Assembly: GCF_030936135.1 (NCBI RefSeq)
Contig: NC_082600.1
Location: forward strand, 26,729,943 to 26,793,942
DNA: 64,000 nucleotides
Direction: 5' to 3'
From: Gavia stellata
Lineage: Eukaryota > Chordata > Aves > Gaviiformes > Gaviidae
Numbering within the stretch: position 1 is the first letter of the stretch; the number at the start of each line of letters is the position of its first letter. Shown here piece after piece: positions 52,301 through 63,926 of this stretch. Made by a program: the position numbers and the translations under genes. The notes under the pieces are model-generated. The model was given only the letters and a program-made list of their open reading frames with translations. It was not told the DNA's origin and searched no databases.

Positions 52301-54850
52301 ACAAGAAAGAGGTTCACATTCCCAGTGCAGTTCAAGAGAAGTCCAGGCAGCATGGAAGCAAGAGATACAAAACAGTTTCCTTTTGAGTAGCCTCTTACAC
52401 AAACTGCAGGTGAAAAGGCTTTATAGAGGTCAGCAGCAATATCCCAAAGAAGAGTGAGATCAGGAAAGCTTCAAAGAGATGCCAAGAAGCAAAAGCTGGG
52501 AAGTGCAAAGAGGGAACTCCTACCAGCAGGAGGGGTAGGGGGGGTGCATGAAGTAGTGCCAGAGGTAGGGAGTAAGGGGAAAGCTCCATTTAGGCTTGGG
52601 AAACCCCACCAGAATGCATCATGGAAGCACTCTGGCAACTCTGAACAGGCTCCCCAAGCACCTCCGGGGTCTGAACACCACTCACCTGCTGTGGAGCTAC
52701 AGGAAGAGAGGTTTAGGAGACCAGCCAGCCTGCAGGGCTCCACCGCCTTGGGAAAGGAAGGCTGCTCTCACAGCTGGGAGTCACAGTACTGGAAAAGGGC
52801 GTGCAGACGGCCTGCCCATGGCTTTGGGATAGGAGGAGAAGGCTGCTTGCCACACAGTAAGCACGGAAAGGGAGCAGGGAAGTTTGGGAAGCAGGGGATG
52901 GGGTACCCACCATTTGTGCCTACTATGCAAAATTCCAGCAGGTTTTTTTTTTTTATTGGCAGTATTTCACTGGAGAGTAAGCATGCTACAGCTTGCAAGG
53001 GACACCAGTAAGCTACTGAGGGTGGATGCTTGCCCTAATGCCTTAAGCCAGCCTCTAAGTCACACTGGCCTTGGGAGGAAAAAGCAACATGCTTTTGGGT
53101 ATTCCACTGAGATCCATCAGATGCATCTTTGCACCCAGGCAAACATACAACCAGCGAAAAAAGGTACTTGGCCCTAATCAAGTCCTGACTTATCCAGGAC
53201 ATGGTTTGAGGACACAGCAGAACTTCAGTCATGTTTCAAACAAATCCCTTGCTGTGGCTGTACACCTAGAGCAGGTCACTAACCATCCAAAATCATCCAC
53301 TCATCAGTGCTCAGCCCTGCTGGTAGCATAACACTCCAGACAAAAGTTTTTAATGTTATTACAATTCAAAAACCAGGACAAAACCTGAAACCACTGTACT
53401 CCCTACTCTCTGCTATCAAGAACAGGTTCTTCACACACACACGCACACACAAAAATTCAATTTATCTACCACTATATAAGACCAGCACAAAGTAGTCTCA
53501 AGTGCCCTGAACACATTAATCAAATTTGCAAGTTTCAAAGAGGCCTAGCAAAGCCCAGTTTGAACAAAAACACAGTCCTGCCATTTTGGAATCCTGTACT
53601 CTATGAGATAGCTGCTTTCTTAAAAACCCATACAAGCTCAAAAGTATTTCCAAAGAAATGTTGCCTAAGACTTTTCTTGAACAATTTGTTCCTGAGTCAA
53701 ACCACGGAAAATCAGCAAATATGCTTATTTCCTAATGCAAACAAACAAACAACTCGGGGAGATTTGCATGGATGCTGGAAACCAGGAGCAGATGAGCACA
53801 GGCTGTACACAGCATATACGTTGAGTATAACGTGTATGCTGAATCAACTGATACTACTATGAAACCTTAATGCACAATGTTGGAATGGCTTCAGATGCAC
53901 TTACAACAAAGGCAGCCCACAAAGAGACTCATTATCTTGTAAAACGGGAGTTTGATCCAAGTGTCTTGAGATACAGAAAGCTAACCCTGCTGGTGCTCTG
54001 GGAACTGAGGCAGACAAAAGTGGGAGGATTGTTGGAACCACACTACAGCTTTATTAATAAAGGAAAAGGTGTCCACAATGCCATTAGGTCAATTTAGTTC
54101 CCCCTACAAGTTCTATTAATTGCAACATCTCTAAGTATAACCGTAAGCAGATAAGGGCACCGATAGAAGACAAGCTGCTTGTGAACACAAGGCAGGTCCT
54201 GCAGGAAGAAGGGAAAACATCCTGCAGTGTGGACACCGTGGCCAAAAGCTCTGACAGGTGGCTGCTGAAAGGCTGTGATTCCTGGGCAGAGAGTCAAGGC
54301 TGATAAATGCTGACTCTTGCCACTGAAGCTATGGCTTTATACATTGCTATTCTCCCTGCAAAGTCAACAGCCAGGCAGATTCTAGGCTTTCCATTTCATC
54401 ACCAGAAGCCACTACTAGGTGAAAATGGAAGATATTTTTCTGTGAGAATGAGCATGTGGGTTTTTCCCTTGTGTGTTCCTTAATACACTGAGAAATCGGG
54501 CTGTTCCACAGTCCTATTCTGTACCAAAGCCACTCAAGAGCTGAACATTCAGCTAAAGGTTTTGACAGTTTTCCATCAGATCATTTCTATTTCTTCACCA
54601 GGAAGAATCACACCTTGTTTGGCCAATACTCTGGATGATGGGTTCCCAGAGAAAACAATAAGCAGCTGCCTACCTCCACCGTGGGACTGCACCTCCATTG
54701 GGTCAAGACAGGGGAAGACCTACTGTCATCAAAAGGGCTACACAGCCAATGGTATCATGTTTCAGTGGGAAGTATGAGGCCTGTACAGCTCCACAGCTCT
54801 GCATCCTCTGGAAGCTCACATCTGACTTTAGTCAGTCTTCTCCTTGCAAC
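49356..54850. other. Intergenic DNA between ERG28 and the CR1 element
   Basis: 5.5 kb without a supported gene. It holds a 12-base C run at about 50099, a short CA tract at about 53433-53450 and the plus-strand 185-codon frame at 52454-53011, which has no recognisable domain. I see no repeats of recognised families. Confidence 0.65.
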
Positions 54851-55851
54851 AGCCATAGAATCGTTTAGGTTGGAAAAGACCTTTAAGATCATCAAGTCCA
54901 ACCGTTAATCTAACCCTGCCAAGTCCACCACTAAACCATGTCCCTAAGCACCACATCTACACATCTTTTAAATACCTCCAGGGGTGGTGACTCAATCACT
55001 TCCCTGGGCAGCCCATTCCAATATCTGACAACCCTTTCGGTGAAGAAATTTTTCCTCATATCCTCTCTAAAACTCCCCTGGCACAACCTGAGGCCATTTT
55101 CTCTCATCCCATTGCTTGTTACTTGGGAAAAGAGACCAACACCCATCTTGCTACCACCTCCATTCAGGTAGTTGTAGAGGGTGATAAGGTCTCCTTGCAG
55201 CATACTTTTCTCCAGGCTAAAACAACCCCAGTTCCCTCAGCCGCTCCTCATAAGGACTGTGCTCTAGACCCTTCACCAGCTTGATGGCCCTTCTCTGCTC
55301 ATGCTCCAGAACCTCAGTGTCCTTCTTGTAGTGAAGGGCCCAAAACTGAACACAGTATTCGAGGTGCAGCCTCACCAGGGCCAAGTACAGGGGGACAATC
55401 ACTTCCCTGCTCCTGCTGGCCACACTGTTTCTGATATAGGCCAGGATGCCATTGCCCTTCTTGGCCACCTGGGCACACTGCTGGCTCATATTCAGCCAGC
55501 TGTCGACCAACACCCTCAGTTCCTTTTCCACCAGGCAGCTTTCCAGCTACTCGTCCCCAAGCCTGTAGCATTGCATGGGGTTGTTGTGACCCAAGTGCAG
55601 GACCCGGCACTTGGCCTTGTTGAACCTCATACAATTGGCCTGGGCCCATCGATCCAGCCTGTCCAGATCCCTCTGCAGAGCCTTCCTACCCTCGAGCAGA
55701 TCAACACTCCCGCCCAACTTGGTGTCGTCTGCAAACTTACTGAGGGAGCACTCAATGCCCTCATCCAGATTATTGATAAAGATATTAAACAGAACTGGAC
55801 CCAATACTGAGCCCTGTGGAACACCACTTGTGACCAGCCACCAAACTGGAT

Positions 55852-56595
55852 TTAACCCCATTCACCACAACTCTTTGGGTCCGGCCATCCAGCCAGTTTT
55901 TCACCCAGTGAAGAGTGCACCCGTCCAAAGCCATGAGCAGCCAGTTTCTCCAGGAGAATGCTGTGGGAAACAGTATCAAAGACCTTACTAAAGTCTAGGT
56001 AGACAACATCCACAGCCTTTCTCTCATCCACTAAGTGGGTCAGCTTGTCACAGAAAGAGATCAGGTTAGTCAAGCAGGACCTGCCTTTCATAAACCCATG
56101 TTGACTGGGCCTGATCACCTGGTTGGTCTCTACATGCCGCATGATGGCACTGAAGATGATCTGCTCCATAATATGCCCCAGCACCAAGGTCAGACTGACA
56201 GGCCTGTAGTTCCCCAGATCCTCCTTCCGGCCCTTCTTGTAGATGGGCATCACATTTGCTAACCTCCAGACAACTGGGACCTCCCCAGTTAGCCAGGACT
56301 GCTGGTAGGTGATGGAAAGTGGGTTGGTGAGCACTTCTGCCAGCTCCCTCGGTACCCTTGGGTGGATCCCATCCGGTCCCATAGACTTGTGGGTGTCTAA
56401 GTGGTGTAGCAGGTCGTTAACCATTTCCCCTTGGATTGTGGGGGCTTCATTCTGCTCCCCATCCCTGTTTTCCAGCTCAGGGGTCTGGGTGCCCAGAGAA
56501 CAACTGGTCTTACTGTTAAAGACTGAGGCAAAGAAGGAATTAAGTACCTCAGCCTTTTCCTCATTCTTTGTCACTATGTTTCCCCCTGTGTGCAA
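55852..56595 (-). pseudogene. CR1 ORF2 reverse-transcriptase fragment
   Basis: The longest intact piece of the element's ORF2, 247 codons, spans the RT N-terminal part, the PDGI, NYRPVSL and YLDFSK motifs. Downstream, the frame shifts before [10 protein letters not shown] and FADDTKLGG (55861-55547). It is part of a dead LINE, not a host gene. Confidence 0.93.
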
Positions 56596-56807
56596 TAAAG
56601 GATGGAGATTCTCCTTAGTCCTCCTTTTGTTATGTTATAGAAACATTTTTATTGCCTTTTACAGCAGAGGCTAGATTAAGTTCTAGCTGGGCTTTGGCCC
56701 TTCTAATTTTCTCCCTGCATAACCTCATGACATCCTTGTAGTCTTCCTGAGCTGCCTGCCCCTTCTTCCAAAGGCCATAAACTCTCCTTTTTTTTCCTGA
56801 GTTCCAG

Positions 56808-57944
56808 TCAAAGCTCTCTGTTCAGCCAGGCCGGTCTTCTTCCCCACCAGCTCGTCTTTCGGCACATGGAGACTGCCTGCTCCTGTACCTTTGAGATTTC
56901 CTTCTTGAAGAGTGTCCAGCCTTCTTGGACTCCTTTGCCTTTCAGGACTGCCTCCCAAGGGACTCTGTCAACCAGTCTCCTAAACAGGCCAAAGTCTGTC
57001 ATCCGGAAGCCCAAGGTGACAGTTCTGCTGACCCCCCTCCTTACTTCTCCAAGAATCAAAAACTCTATCATTTCACAATCACTGTGCCCAAGACGGCCTC
57101 CAACCATCACATCACCCACAAGTCCTTCTCTGTTCACAAACAACAGGTCCAGCAGGGCAGCTTCCCTAGTTGGCTCACTCACCAGCTGTGTTAGGAAGTT
57201 ATCTTCCACACACTCCAGGAACCTCCTAGACTGTTTTCTCTCTGCTGTATTGTATTTCCAGCAGACATCTGGTAAGTTGAAGTCCCCCACGAGAACAAGG
57301 GCTAGCGTTTGTGAGACTTCTCCCAGCTGCGTATAGAATATTTCGTATGCCTCTTCATCCCGGTTGGGTGGTCTATAATGACTCCCACCATGACATCTGC
57401 CTTGTTGATCATCCCCCTGATTCTTACCCATAAACACTCAACCCTATCGTCACCATCATTAAGCTCTAGACAGTCAAAACACTCCCTAACACACAGGGCT
57501 ACCCCACTGCCTCTCCTTCCTTGCCTCTCCCTTCTGAAGAGTTTATAGTCATCCCATTGCAGCACTCCAGTTGTGCGACTCATCCCAACGTGTTTCCATG
57601 ATGGCAACAATATCATAGTTTTCCTGCTGCACAATGGCTTCCAGCTCCTCCTGTTTGTCGCCCATGCCGCGAGCGTTGGTGTAGAAGCACTTCAGTTGGG
57701 TTATTGATCCTGCCACCTTTATGGGGAGAGAAGCCCTAATTCCTATGTGACCATTCTCAGGTACTTCAGTGGTTTCTAACACATCAACAACCCTTGTGTC
57801 TTTGCTGCCACATGGATCTCCATCCCCTACCTCCACTGAGACAGCAGACCAAAGGACCTCACTAGCACACCATCCCTCAAACATTGGCATGCTGCCCCCA
57901 GGCTTATCTCTAGCAAGCCTGGTTTTACCTGTTTCCCCCTTCAA
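56808..57944 (-). pseudogene. CR1 ORF2 endonuclease remnant
   Basis: Three overlapping frames (57944-57549, 57634-57302, 57437-56808) together cover an apurinic-like endonuclease domain. They include NARGMGDKQEELEAIVQQEN, RRGSGVALCVREC and VGDFNLPDVCWKYN. At least two frameshifts break it. Confidence 0.9.
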
Positions 57945-58120
57945 ATCTAGTTTAGAGCTCTTTCAGTAAGCCCTGCTAACTCCTATGCAAAGATCCTTTT
58001 TCTCCTTTGAGACAGGTGTACCCTGTCTGTTGCCAGCAGGCCTGGTGTCATGTAAACCGAGCCATGATCAAAAAACCCAAAATTCTGCCAGTGACACCAC
58101 GCTTGGAGCCAGCTATTGAT

Positions 58121-58490
58121 CTAGCTCTTCCTGTGTCTTCCCTCATCATGCCCTGCAACTGCAAGGATAGAGGAGAACACTACTTGTGCTCCTGATTCCT
58201 TAACCAGTTGTCCTAAGGCCCTGAAGTCTCTCTTGAGTGCCCTTGGAATTCTTGTTGCAACTTCATCGCTGCCTACCTGAAAAATCAATAATGGATAATA
58301 ATCTGAGGGCCGTACCAGGGTAGGAAGCTTTCTCTTCACATCTTTAACCTGGGCCCCAGTGAGGCAGCAGACTTCCCTAAGAAGTGGGTCCAGTCTGCAT
58401 ATTGGGTCTTCTGCTCCTTTCAGAAGGGAGTCTCTTATGACAATGACCCATCTTTTTTTCTTTACGATGTAAGCCGTTTTGATACAGGGC
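58121..58490 (-). pseudogene. CR1 ORF1 esterase-like remnant
   Basis: The open frame encodes VIVIRDSLLKGAEDP, REVCCLTGAQVKDVKRKLP and LLIFQVGSDEVA. This matches the esterase (SGNH hydrolase-like) domain known in CR1 ORF1 proteins. The position where family members usually carry GDS reads RDS. The upstream part of ORF1 is missing. Confidence 0.8.
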
Positions 58491-59984
58491 ATATACAGAA
58501 ACATGCCTGAGCCTTGCAGTGTCTATTTTGCAACTGGGATGTCAGTGGTAACACTGGCAATTGTACCAAGGTAGGTGTGCTAACAAAGGCAATGACATAA
58601 ACTTCAGCCATCAAAAAAGTACCTGTATACCCCAAGCAGGCTTGCCCAGCTCATGCAGCTACAGCTTTTCAACTGCTTGGTCCCAAATCAAGACCACATG
58701 TGTACCCTGCTAAAAATGCCACAGAATGCAGCATGGAAACAGCTTCAGAAGCACTCAGCCTGGAGACAAATCTTTCCCTGCCCATAGGACTCTTCCTTGT
58801 GCTTGCATCAAAACATGGCAGCTTCACATTCCCTGTAGCACACGCTCTAGTCTTAGCAGGATTAAGGCTGTTTTTCCCAACAGACTCACTCTGCTTTTGC
58901 CTGTTAGTCCCGTAGGCTGTAGCACTAAGTGATGCACACACTCGATGAACACCTTGAAAAGCAAAGGGTAGTGTGGTTAATTTGGCAGATCAGCCAGTCA
59001 GTGCAAAGCAGAGGACAGTGAGTAATAAAGCATTACATCCCGAGCAACAGCTGAGAAAATGCCAAGTGCCATTGAGATTCACAGATCAGCAGGCATAGAG
59101 CTGTACAATTTTCAGGCATTCTTATACCAAAAGGCACCAATCCAATGACTCTGTTATTGCTAGATGTTTTTAAACTTCCTTCTTGAAATTGGCCATGCAC
59201 CCTGGTTGTGATCAAAGCGAACTCTTCTACAGGACTCCTGGTATCACTTCCAACCAAGAATCTGGACTGTAAAAGTAATGCCAGAGAAGAGTCTCCAAAT
59301 GCCTGCACCTCCTCTCCCCAGTAACTTACTGACAATTCAGTTCTCCATCTGCTCCAGCACCAGGCTTTGCCTTGCTGGACCTAGTTGAATACCTATGGCC
59401 CTATCTAATGTGAGTCTGGTGGGATCTCCACTCTTTTCTTGAAAGCTGTCCTGTATTTCCTCTCAGGTAGGTACCCAAGAAGGCCAGAAAGATTCTCAGT
59501 ACTCTACAGCCATTGCTATCACCCCAGAAGTGCCATTGGCTTGGTGCCTGTGCCACCCATAGGTGTTCAGAGAAGCAGATTAGTGCGATTCTCCTACCTT
59601 TGTGTATGAGCTAGTGAGCAGGAATGGGAATTGATGGGGTTAGGGTTACAAGCTACAGTCCCATAATCCGTGATCTGATTGCTGCCTTGGAGTCTCTGTA
59701 ACAACAGCCACAAGTCACCATCCCAGAAAAGATGGAGGCAAGTAGGGAGGGAAATGAAAGGGGGAAAAATAAAAAAAAGAGGAACAGGCAAAGGAAGAAA
59801 CCAGTAAAATCACCCAAGCATGTGTAAGGCAGCTATGCCGTGTAGAAAAGCTCCAGTACCTGACTTCGTCAGAGCTCTCCACAAAGGCAGCACAAAATGC
59901 CCAAACCCAGCTGACTGCTCCCTTGACTGAGGCATCCATGTTAGCGCAGAACACCAGGCTCAGCCCACCTTCAGTTGGTCAAGC
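58491..59984. other. Intergenic DNA downstream of FLVCR2
   Basis: 1.5 kb between the CR1 5' end and the FLVCR2 poly(A) region. Only short chance frames; no repeat or gene recognised. Confidence 0.65.
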
Positions 59985-61054
59985 ACCTGGGGTTGTTTAT
60001 TAAGCTTGAGAAGTACCCAGGTGAGCTCAGCCATGTGTAGGCCACATTTGGTGGTGTGATGGGATGTCCGTCATGACTTCCTCAGAGCGTGACTCTTCAG
60101 GGGGAAGGAGCTGCCAGTGAAGTTTTTGACTGACTTGAGACCAGTTACCTCACACACATCCCTCTGGTTCTTACTCCAGTCAGTTCTGGAGGCTTTTAGG
60201 GTTATAGAAATGACACCTGTACCACCTTTGCTCTGGTCTCAACACCCCCCTCCCTCCAGCAGCAAGCTCTTACAACTGTATTTATACAAAAAGATTTATA
60301 CTTAAAATGGCTTGAGCAAAAGTGTACATTCCATCTGGTGAGAGAAGTGTCTGAGAAAGGGAAAGGACCTTGCTACTACTGGGCATCATGTTCGCTGCCC
60401 AAGGACCTTGACATTTCCTGGGCCTTCCACATACATGTTATGAATTAACTCACAGTGCCACCAGCACCTCTCATTACAATCCTGCTTCCTCAGGACTTGT
60501 GGAGGATGGTTTGGCCTTACAATTCATCTTCTGCCTTTGACTTCAGCACTGTTAAATCGAGGGATACAAGCAGTTTGGTATATATCAAAACAGACTGGTC
60601 TTTACCCCAGCTCAGCTTAGCTAAGTGTGTTCCAGTTAACCCCATTCACACCAGGACTCTGGGAGAGCAGTTGTCTTCTAGCTTGGTCCCATAGACCATG
60701 ATGCTCACCACTGCTAAAATCAGCCAAAGTTGTAAGCCTCAGAGCAGGAAAAAAAGCAGGAATTCTTTTTAAGTTATGACAATGGGGGGGACTCCTTTAC
60801 CCAAACTAGATAAATTGTATAGCCTTTTTCCCCTCCATCTAGTCTAGAATTATATGTGCAAGAACTACTCAAGGCAGCATCAATTCCCTTTACTTATCCT
60901 ACCCTCTGCATTTGTGCTCAGATAATTCAGTAAAAATAAAAATAAAATAAAAAAGCATATATTTTGTAATTGAAAATCCACCTTCCTGAGCAGCTGGTCG
61001 GAGCAGAGCTGCTTCTTGGACCTTCTGGTCTCTCTCCAGATCAGACTGGTTAGA
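59985..61054 (-). other. FLVCR2: FLVCR2 3' UTR (probable)
   Basis: About 1.05 kb follows the FLVCR2 stop on the minus strand. The first canonical minus-strand AATAAA in it is at 60001-59996, so transcription probably ends near 59,980. I see no other gene here. Confidence 0.6.
59996..60001 (-). terminator. FLVCR2 candidate poly(A) signal
   Basis: AATAAA on the minus strand, the first canonical hexamer downstream of the FLVCR2 stop, followed about 40 nt later by a GGTGTTCT element. Confidence 0.55.
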
Positions 61055-61186
61055 TTATCTGGAGGAAGGCAGCACTGTCTTCTGAAAAGAGCTGACTCGA
61101 GCCAGCAGAGAGCTGAGCTTATGCACTTTGCTAGTCATGGTCGCTGATGGCTTCATGAACGTTGAGTGGACGTCTCTGCTAACGTC
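61055..61186 (-). CDS. FLVCR2: FLVCR2 probable last coding exon
   Basis: A phase-0 acceptor (CTCTTCTAG) opens a 43-residue frame, [20 protein letters not shown] and onward to a TAA at 61057-61055. It is serine/threonine- and lysine-rich, as expected of a cytosolic tail. It does not resemble the acidic C-terminus of the mammalian protein, so this exon is supported by splice signals, phase and position rather than by similarity. Confidence 0.62.
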   Translation of the reverse strand, partial: DVSRDVHSTFMKPSATMTSKVHKLSSLLARVSSFQKTVLPSSR

Positions 61187-63926
61187 CTAGAAGAGGAGCC
61201 CAGAGCAATAAGGAAAAGAGCCTCAAACAACCACCAGTCCCCTCCCTTTCCCTACAGGGACAGTTTCTAAGAGTATCCACTGTAATTAGTTCACCAGAGG
61301 CCCTCTCCCGCATGCAAACAGCTGCATTTACTGCACAGCACACCACAGGGACATCATACCCCGAGCTCTGGTGTGCACATATGAACCAGCAGCCTTGTCT
61401 GCAGCACTGCACAAAGTGTGGGGAGTCAGGCTGCCCAAGCCCTCATTTGGGCTTTGCCACCTAGCTTCCTCCAGTCCCATACACTGAACCCCATTTCGCA
61501 GCTGGGGACAGGGAATAAGAGGAATAACCTGCCTTCCTAGGGGCCTGGAATAATAGTTACCCAGCTCTAAACAAGGGCAAAGCACTGAAGGGCTCAGTGC
61601 ATTGTCAGGGGAGATAAGCAAGCACCGTGCTGCCCTACATCTGTCCCTAGCTGATACGATAATGTGTGAAGCCCTGCAGACTCCCGGAGGACCAGAGCCT
61701 ACAAATTCTGCATAACATTAACAGTAAGTAAACAGAGGCCCCAGTGGCTGGCAGAGCTGGGGTTACAGCCACCTGTCTGAAAATGCCAACAAGGAGCTTC
61801 CCCACAGGCTGAGCAAGAAGCCATGGGATAAGAGAAGAGAATTGCAGCTGCAGTCATAACTCAAAGGGCCAACCCCATTCCTAGAAAGGACAGAGGTTGG
61901 GCATTGTCCTGAGCTAATAGCAGGGGCACAGCAGGGATTGAAGGCGGGGGGGGGGTGGGGGGGGTGGGGGGTGGGGGTGGGATGGCGGGTGGGTTACTCA
62001 CTGTCTGTTCATTATCCAAATTGGCCTGCTGTCTTCGGAGATCAGCCTTAATGAATGCTGGGACAGAGGGAGGAAGAGAGATGTGAAGGCAGTTAAGTCA
62101 CTATGCAGAGCCCAAATCAATTTCCCCAGGTCTCAAAGGGGTAGCAGAGGCCCCAGAGGAGACAGGAACATGTTATGGTGAGCAAGGGAAACCACTCTCC
62201 TGGATGAGGCAGAGAGCACTTCTGAAACAGGCAAGATAGAGACTCCTTATTGCAGGATGTAGAAGGTGCATCTTTGAGACCCCAGCCGGTAGCCAGGGCA
62301 AGAAGCCTTAGACCTTCTTTGTAACACACATCAGATGCTTAAAGAAGCACAGCAGCATTGCTATGGGACTGCTGTGTGGGTCCTGCCCTTTCTTGCCTGC
62401 ACCACTACACACAGAAGCCCTTCAATTCATACGCCAAGCCCAAGGGGAAGAGTCACAGCAGAGGAACACTGAAAAATTTAATTACCTGTCATAACAGTCC
62501 CCAGGAACAGGAAGGAACAAAGAAAGAGGTTTCCTGCCTTCGTCCCAAAGCGATCCATGATTTGCCCTTGGCTGATGGTGAAGGCAATACCAAAAATCTA
62601 CAAAAAAAAGCCGTGTCAAGCTGTACTGTTACTCTAAAGCAGCCCAAACAGCTTCCCATCTTTACTGAAGTATCAGAGCATACAGGCCAGCCAAGCTGTT
62701 GGCCTAGTGAGGCCAAAATTTGGTTATAAACACATCCAGAGGCACCTCCTTGCAGCTAATGGGAAGACAGGTGACCCTTAAGGCTTGAATCCCATCTGTC
62801 ACTGAAGAAGAGCCAGGTTCTAGGCTGTTAGGAGCAATGTTGGAAAAGGCAAGGATGACTGTCATCCTGATGGATTTTCCTAAGCAGAAACAGAATGGGT
62901 GCCACTAGAGAAATGCCATAAGGAACATCATTCAAAACCCAGGCCCTGGGGTGCTTAGCTGTGCAGTACATTACAATAATCATGGACAAGAAATAGGAGT
63001 CAAGTCTGGGAATTACAATTTAATATCTCTGCCTATAAAGAGGCAAACAAAGGGAAAACAGCATACCTACCTGTGCTGAGACATTAAGAAGCCCTGATGA
63101 TGTTCCTTCTGATTCTGGGTATGTCAACTCTGCAGCGAACTCAAAACCCAGGGGAAGGTATCCTGTCATGAAAAACCTGTATAGAAACACACAGAAAGGA
63201 AGACTCAACAACTGCCAGAAGGGAGACTAAAGAGGCGCCAGGTAGCCCATGTCCCTTTTAGGGTGCTTCACTGACTGCACAGGATGTTTCCTCTAGCATT
63301 GTCTCAGCCCAGGGAGCTGTCTGACTCCCTCACCATGGCACAGGTCTTTTTCCTACCCAGAAATAACTTTGCCCACAGCCTCATGCACAGAGCCAGGCCA
63401 GCAGGGAGCTGCCTGTTGCTACAAGAACAAGGCATTAAAAGTAGCATCTCCCACAAGTAACTCTAAGGGGCATCATCCCCAGCACAGTCAAACAGCCACC
63501 CAGGCCCACATGCTTTTCATTCCTGCGCATTGGTCATCTATGGGGCTGTGGTACCACTCGCTTCCCAAATGCTTTCACTTGATTACCTGGAACATTTAAG
63601 GCAGCTGCAGCTGAGCAGGGCCATGCTAATGTCCCTGACTCTAATGAAACACATAGGAAAGAAATGGAAAGAGCAGATTATTTTGTCCTTAAACCACGCA
63701 GAAATCACACACAGGTTATGGCTCTCCCCAATCCCTCCTGCACCATGAGCTCTGCATCCCTGCTCATCCCCTAGCAGCTCACATGTAGAGGAAAGCAGCC
63801 TGCACATGAACTTACCCAAGCATGCCTGCAGTCACAAAGACTACCCAGAGGTGGCCTAGGCTCAGAGTGAAGGTGTAGGCTATCATTCCCACCAGAGACA
63901 TGATATAGACGACTAGTGTTGTCTGT
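61055..63926 (-). CDS. FLVCR2: FLVCR2 C-terminal part (5 coding exons)
   Basis: Feline leukaemia virus subgroup C receptor-related protein 2 is a 12-TM major-facilitator-superfamily transporter. It was reported as a haem importer and more recently as the blood-brain-barrier choline transporter; human loss causes Fowler vasculopathy. Exons 63926-63816, 63176-63071, 62597-62486, 62057-62002 and 61186-61055 join in frame to 171 residues plus stop. They cover about the last four TM helices: [54 protein letters not shown] and [17 protein letters not shown]. The [20 protein letters not shown] and ESEG stretch and the [12 protein letters not shown] motif are diagnostic. FLVCR1 is the only close alternative; the ELTYPESEG segment and the gene order favour FLVCR2. 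The N-terminal half lies right of the window. Confidence 0.94.
61943..61995 (+). repeat. Poly-G/poly-C tract beside FLVCR2 donor
   Basis: On the plus strand, runs of 10, 8, 6, 5 and 3 Gs are separated by single Ts, followed by GGATGGCGGGTGGG. The tract fits G-quadruplex rules on the plus strand. On the FLVCR2-sense strand it is C-rich and begins almost immediately after the GTGAGT donor (62001-61996). Confidence 0.92.
62002..62057 (-). CDS. FLVCR2: FLVCR2 exon, end of TM12 and tail
   Basis: Encodes [29 protein letters not shown] is conserved in FLVCR2. Acceptor TGTCCCAG, donor GTGAGT at 62001. Phase 1 in, phase 0 out. The intron begins with a long C-rich tract. Confidence 0.92.
62486..62597 (-). 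CDS. FLVCR2: FLVCR2 exon, TM11-TM12 region
   Basis: Encodes [20 protein letters not shown] and [17 protein letters not shown]. Acceptor TTTTGTAG, donor GTAATT, which is weaker. Phase 0 in, phase 1 out. Confidence 0.94.
63071..63176 (-). CDS. FLVCR2: FLVCR2 exon, TM10-TM11 region
   Basis: Encodes [20 protein letters not shown] and [15 protein letters not shown], the most family-specific segment. Acceptor TATACAG, donor GTAGGT. Phase 2 in, phase 0 out. Confidence 0.96.
63816..63926 (-). CDS. FLVCR2: FLVCR2 exon, TM9-TM10 region
   Basis: Encodes [20 protein letters not shown] and [17 protein letters not shown]. Acceptor CCTTGCAG, donor GTAAGT. One base completes a codon from the upstream exon; ends in phase 2. 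Confidence 0.94.

Larger units (their letters stand above)
54852..58490 (-). mobile_element. Long CR1 LINE, 3.6 kb, degenerate
   Basis: Minus-strand CR1 with 3' end at 54852 (plus: ATAGAATCGTTTAGGTTGGA) and 5' truncation near 58490. Read 5' to 3', it contains the distal part of ORF1 (about 58490-57960), the ORF2 endonuclease (about 57700-56800) and the reverse transcriptase (about 56600-55200). ORF1 shows the SGNH/esterase-like segment DSLLKGAEDPICRLDPLLRE. The endonuclease shows LVLVGDFNLPDVCWKYN. The RT shows KSMGPDGIHPRVPREL, YKKGRKEDLGNYRPVSLT, YLDFSKVFDTVSHSILLEKL and [10 protein letters not shown]. Frameshifts split it into many frames, so it cannot move by itself. The surviving YLDF and FADD boxes suggest a moderately young copy. 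Confidence 0.96.

Noticed and set aside
52454-53011. 185-codon plus-strand open frame in the ERG28-FLVCR2 interval
   Set aside because: No recognisable domain, biased toward Gly/Ser/Lys, no matching splice context; several overlapping frames on both strands suggest chance in GC-richer DNA.
55301-55991. Plus-strand frames of 169 and 126 codons opposite the CR1 RT
   Set aside because: Antisense shadows of the minus-strand CR1 coding region.
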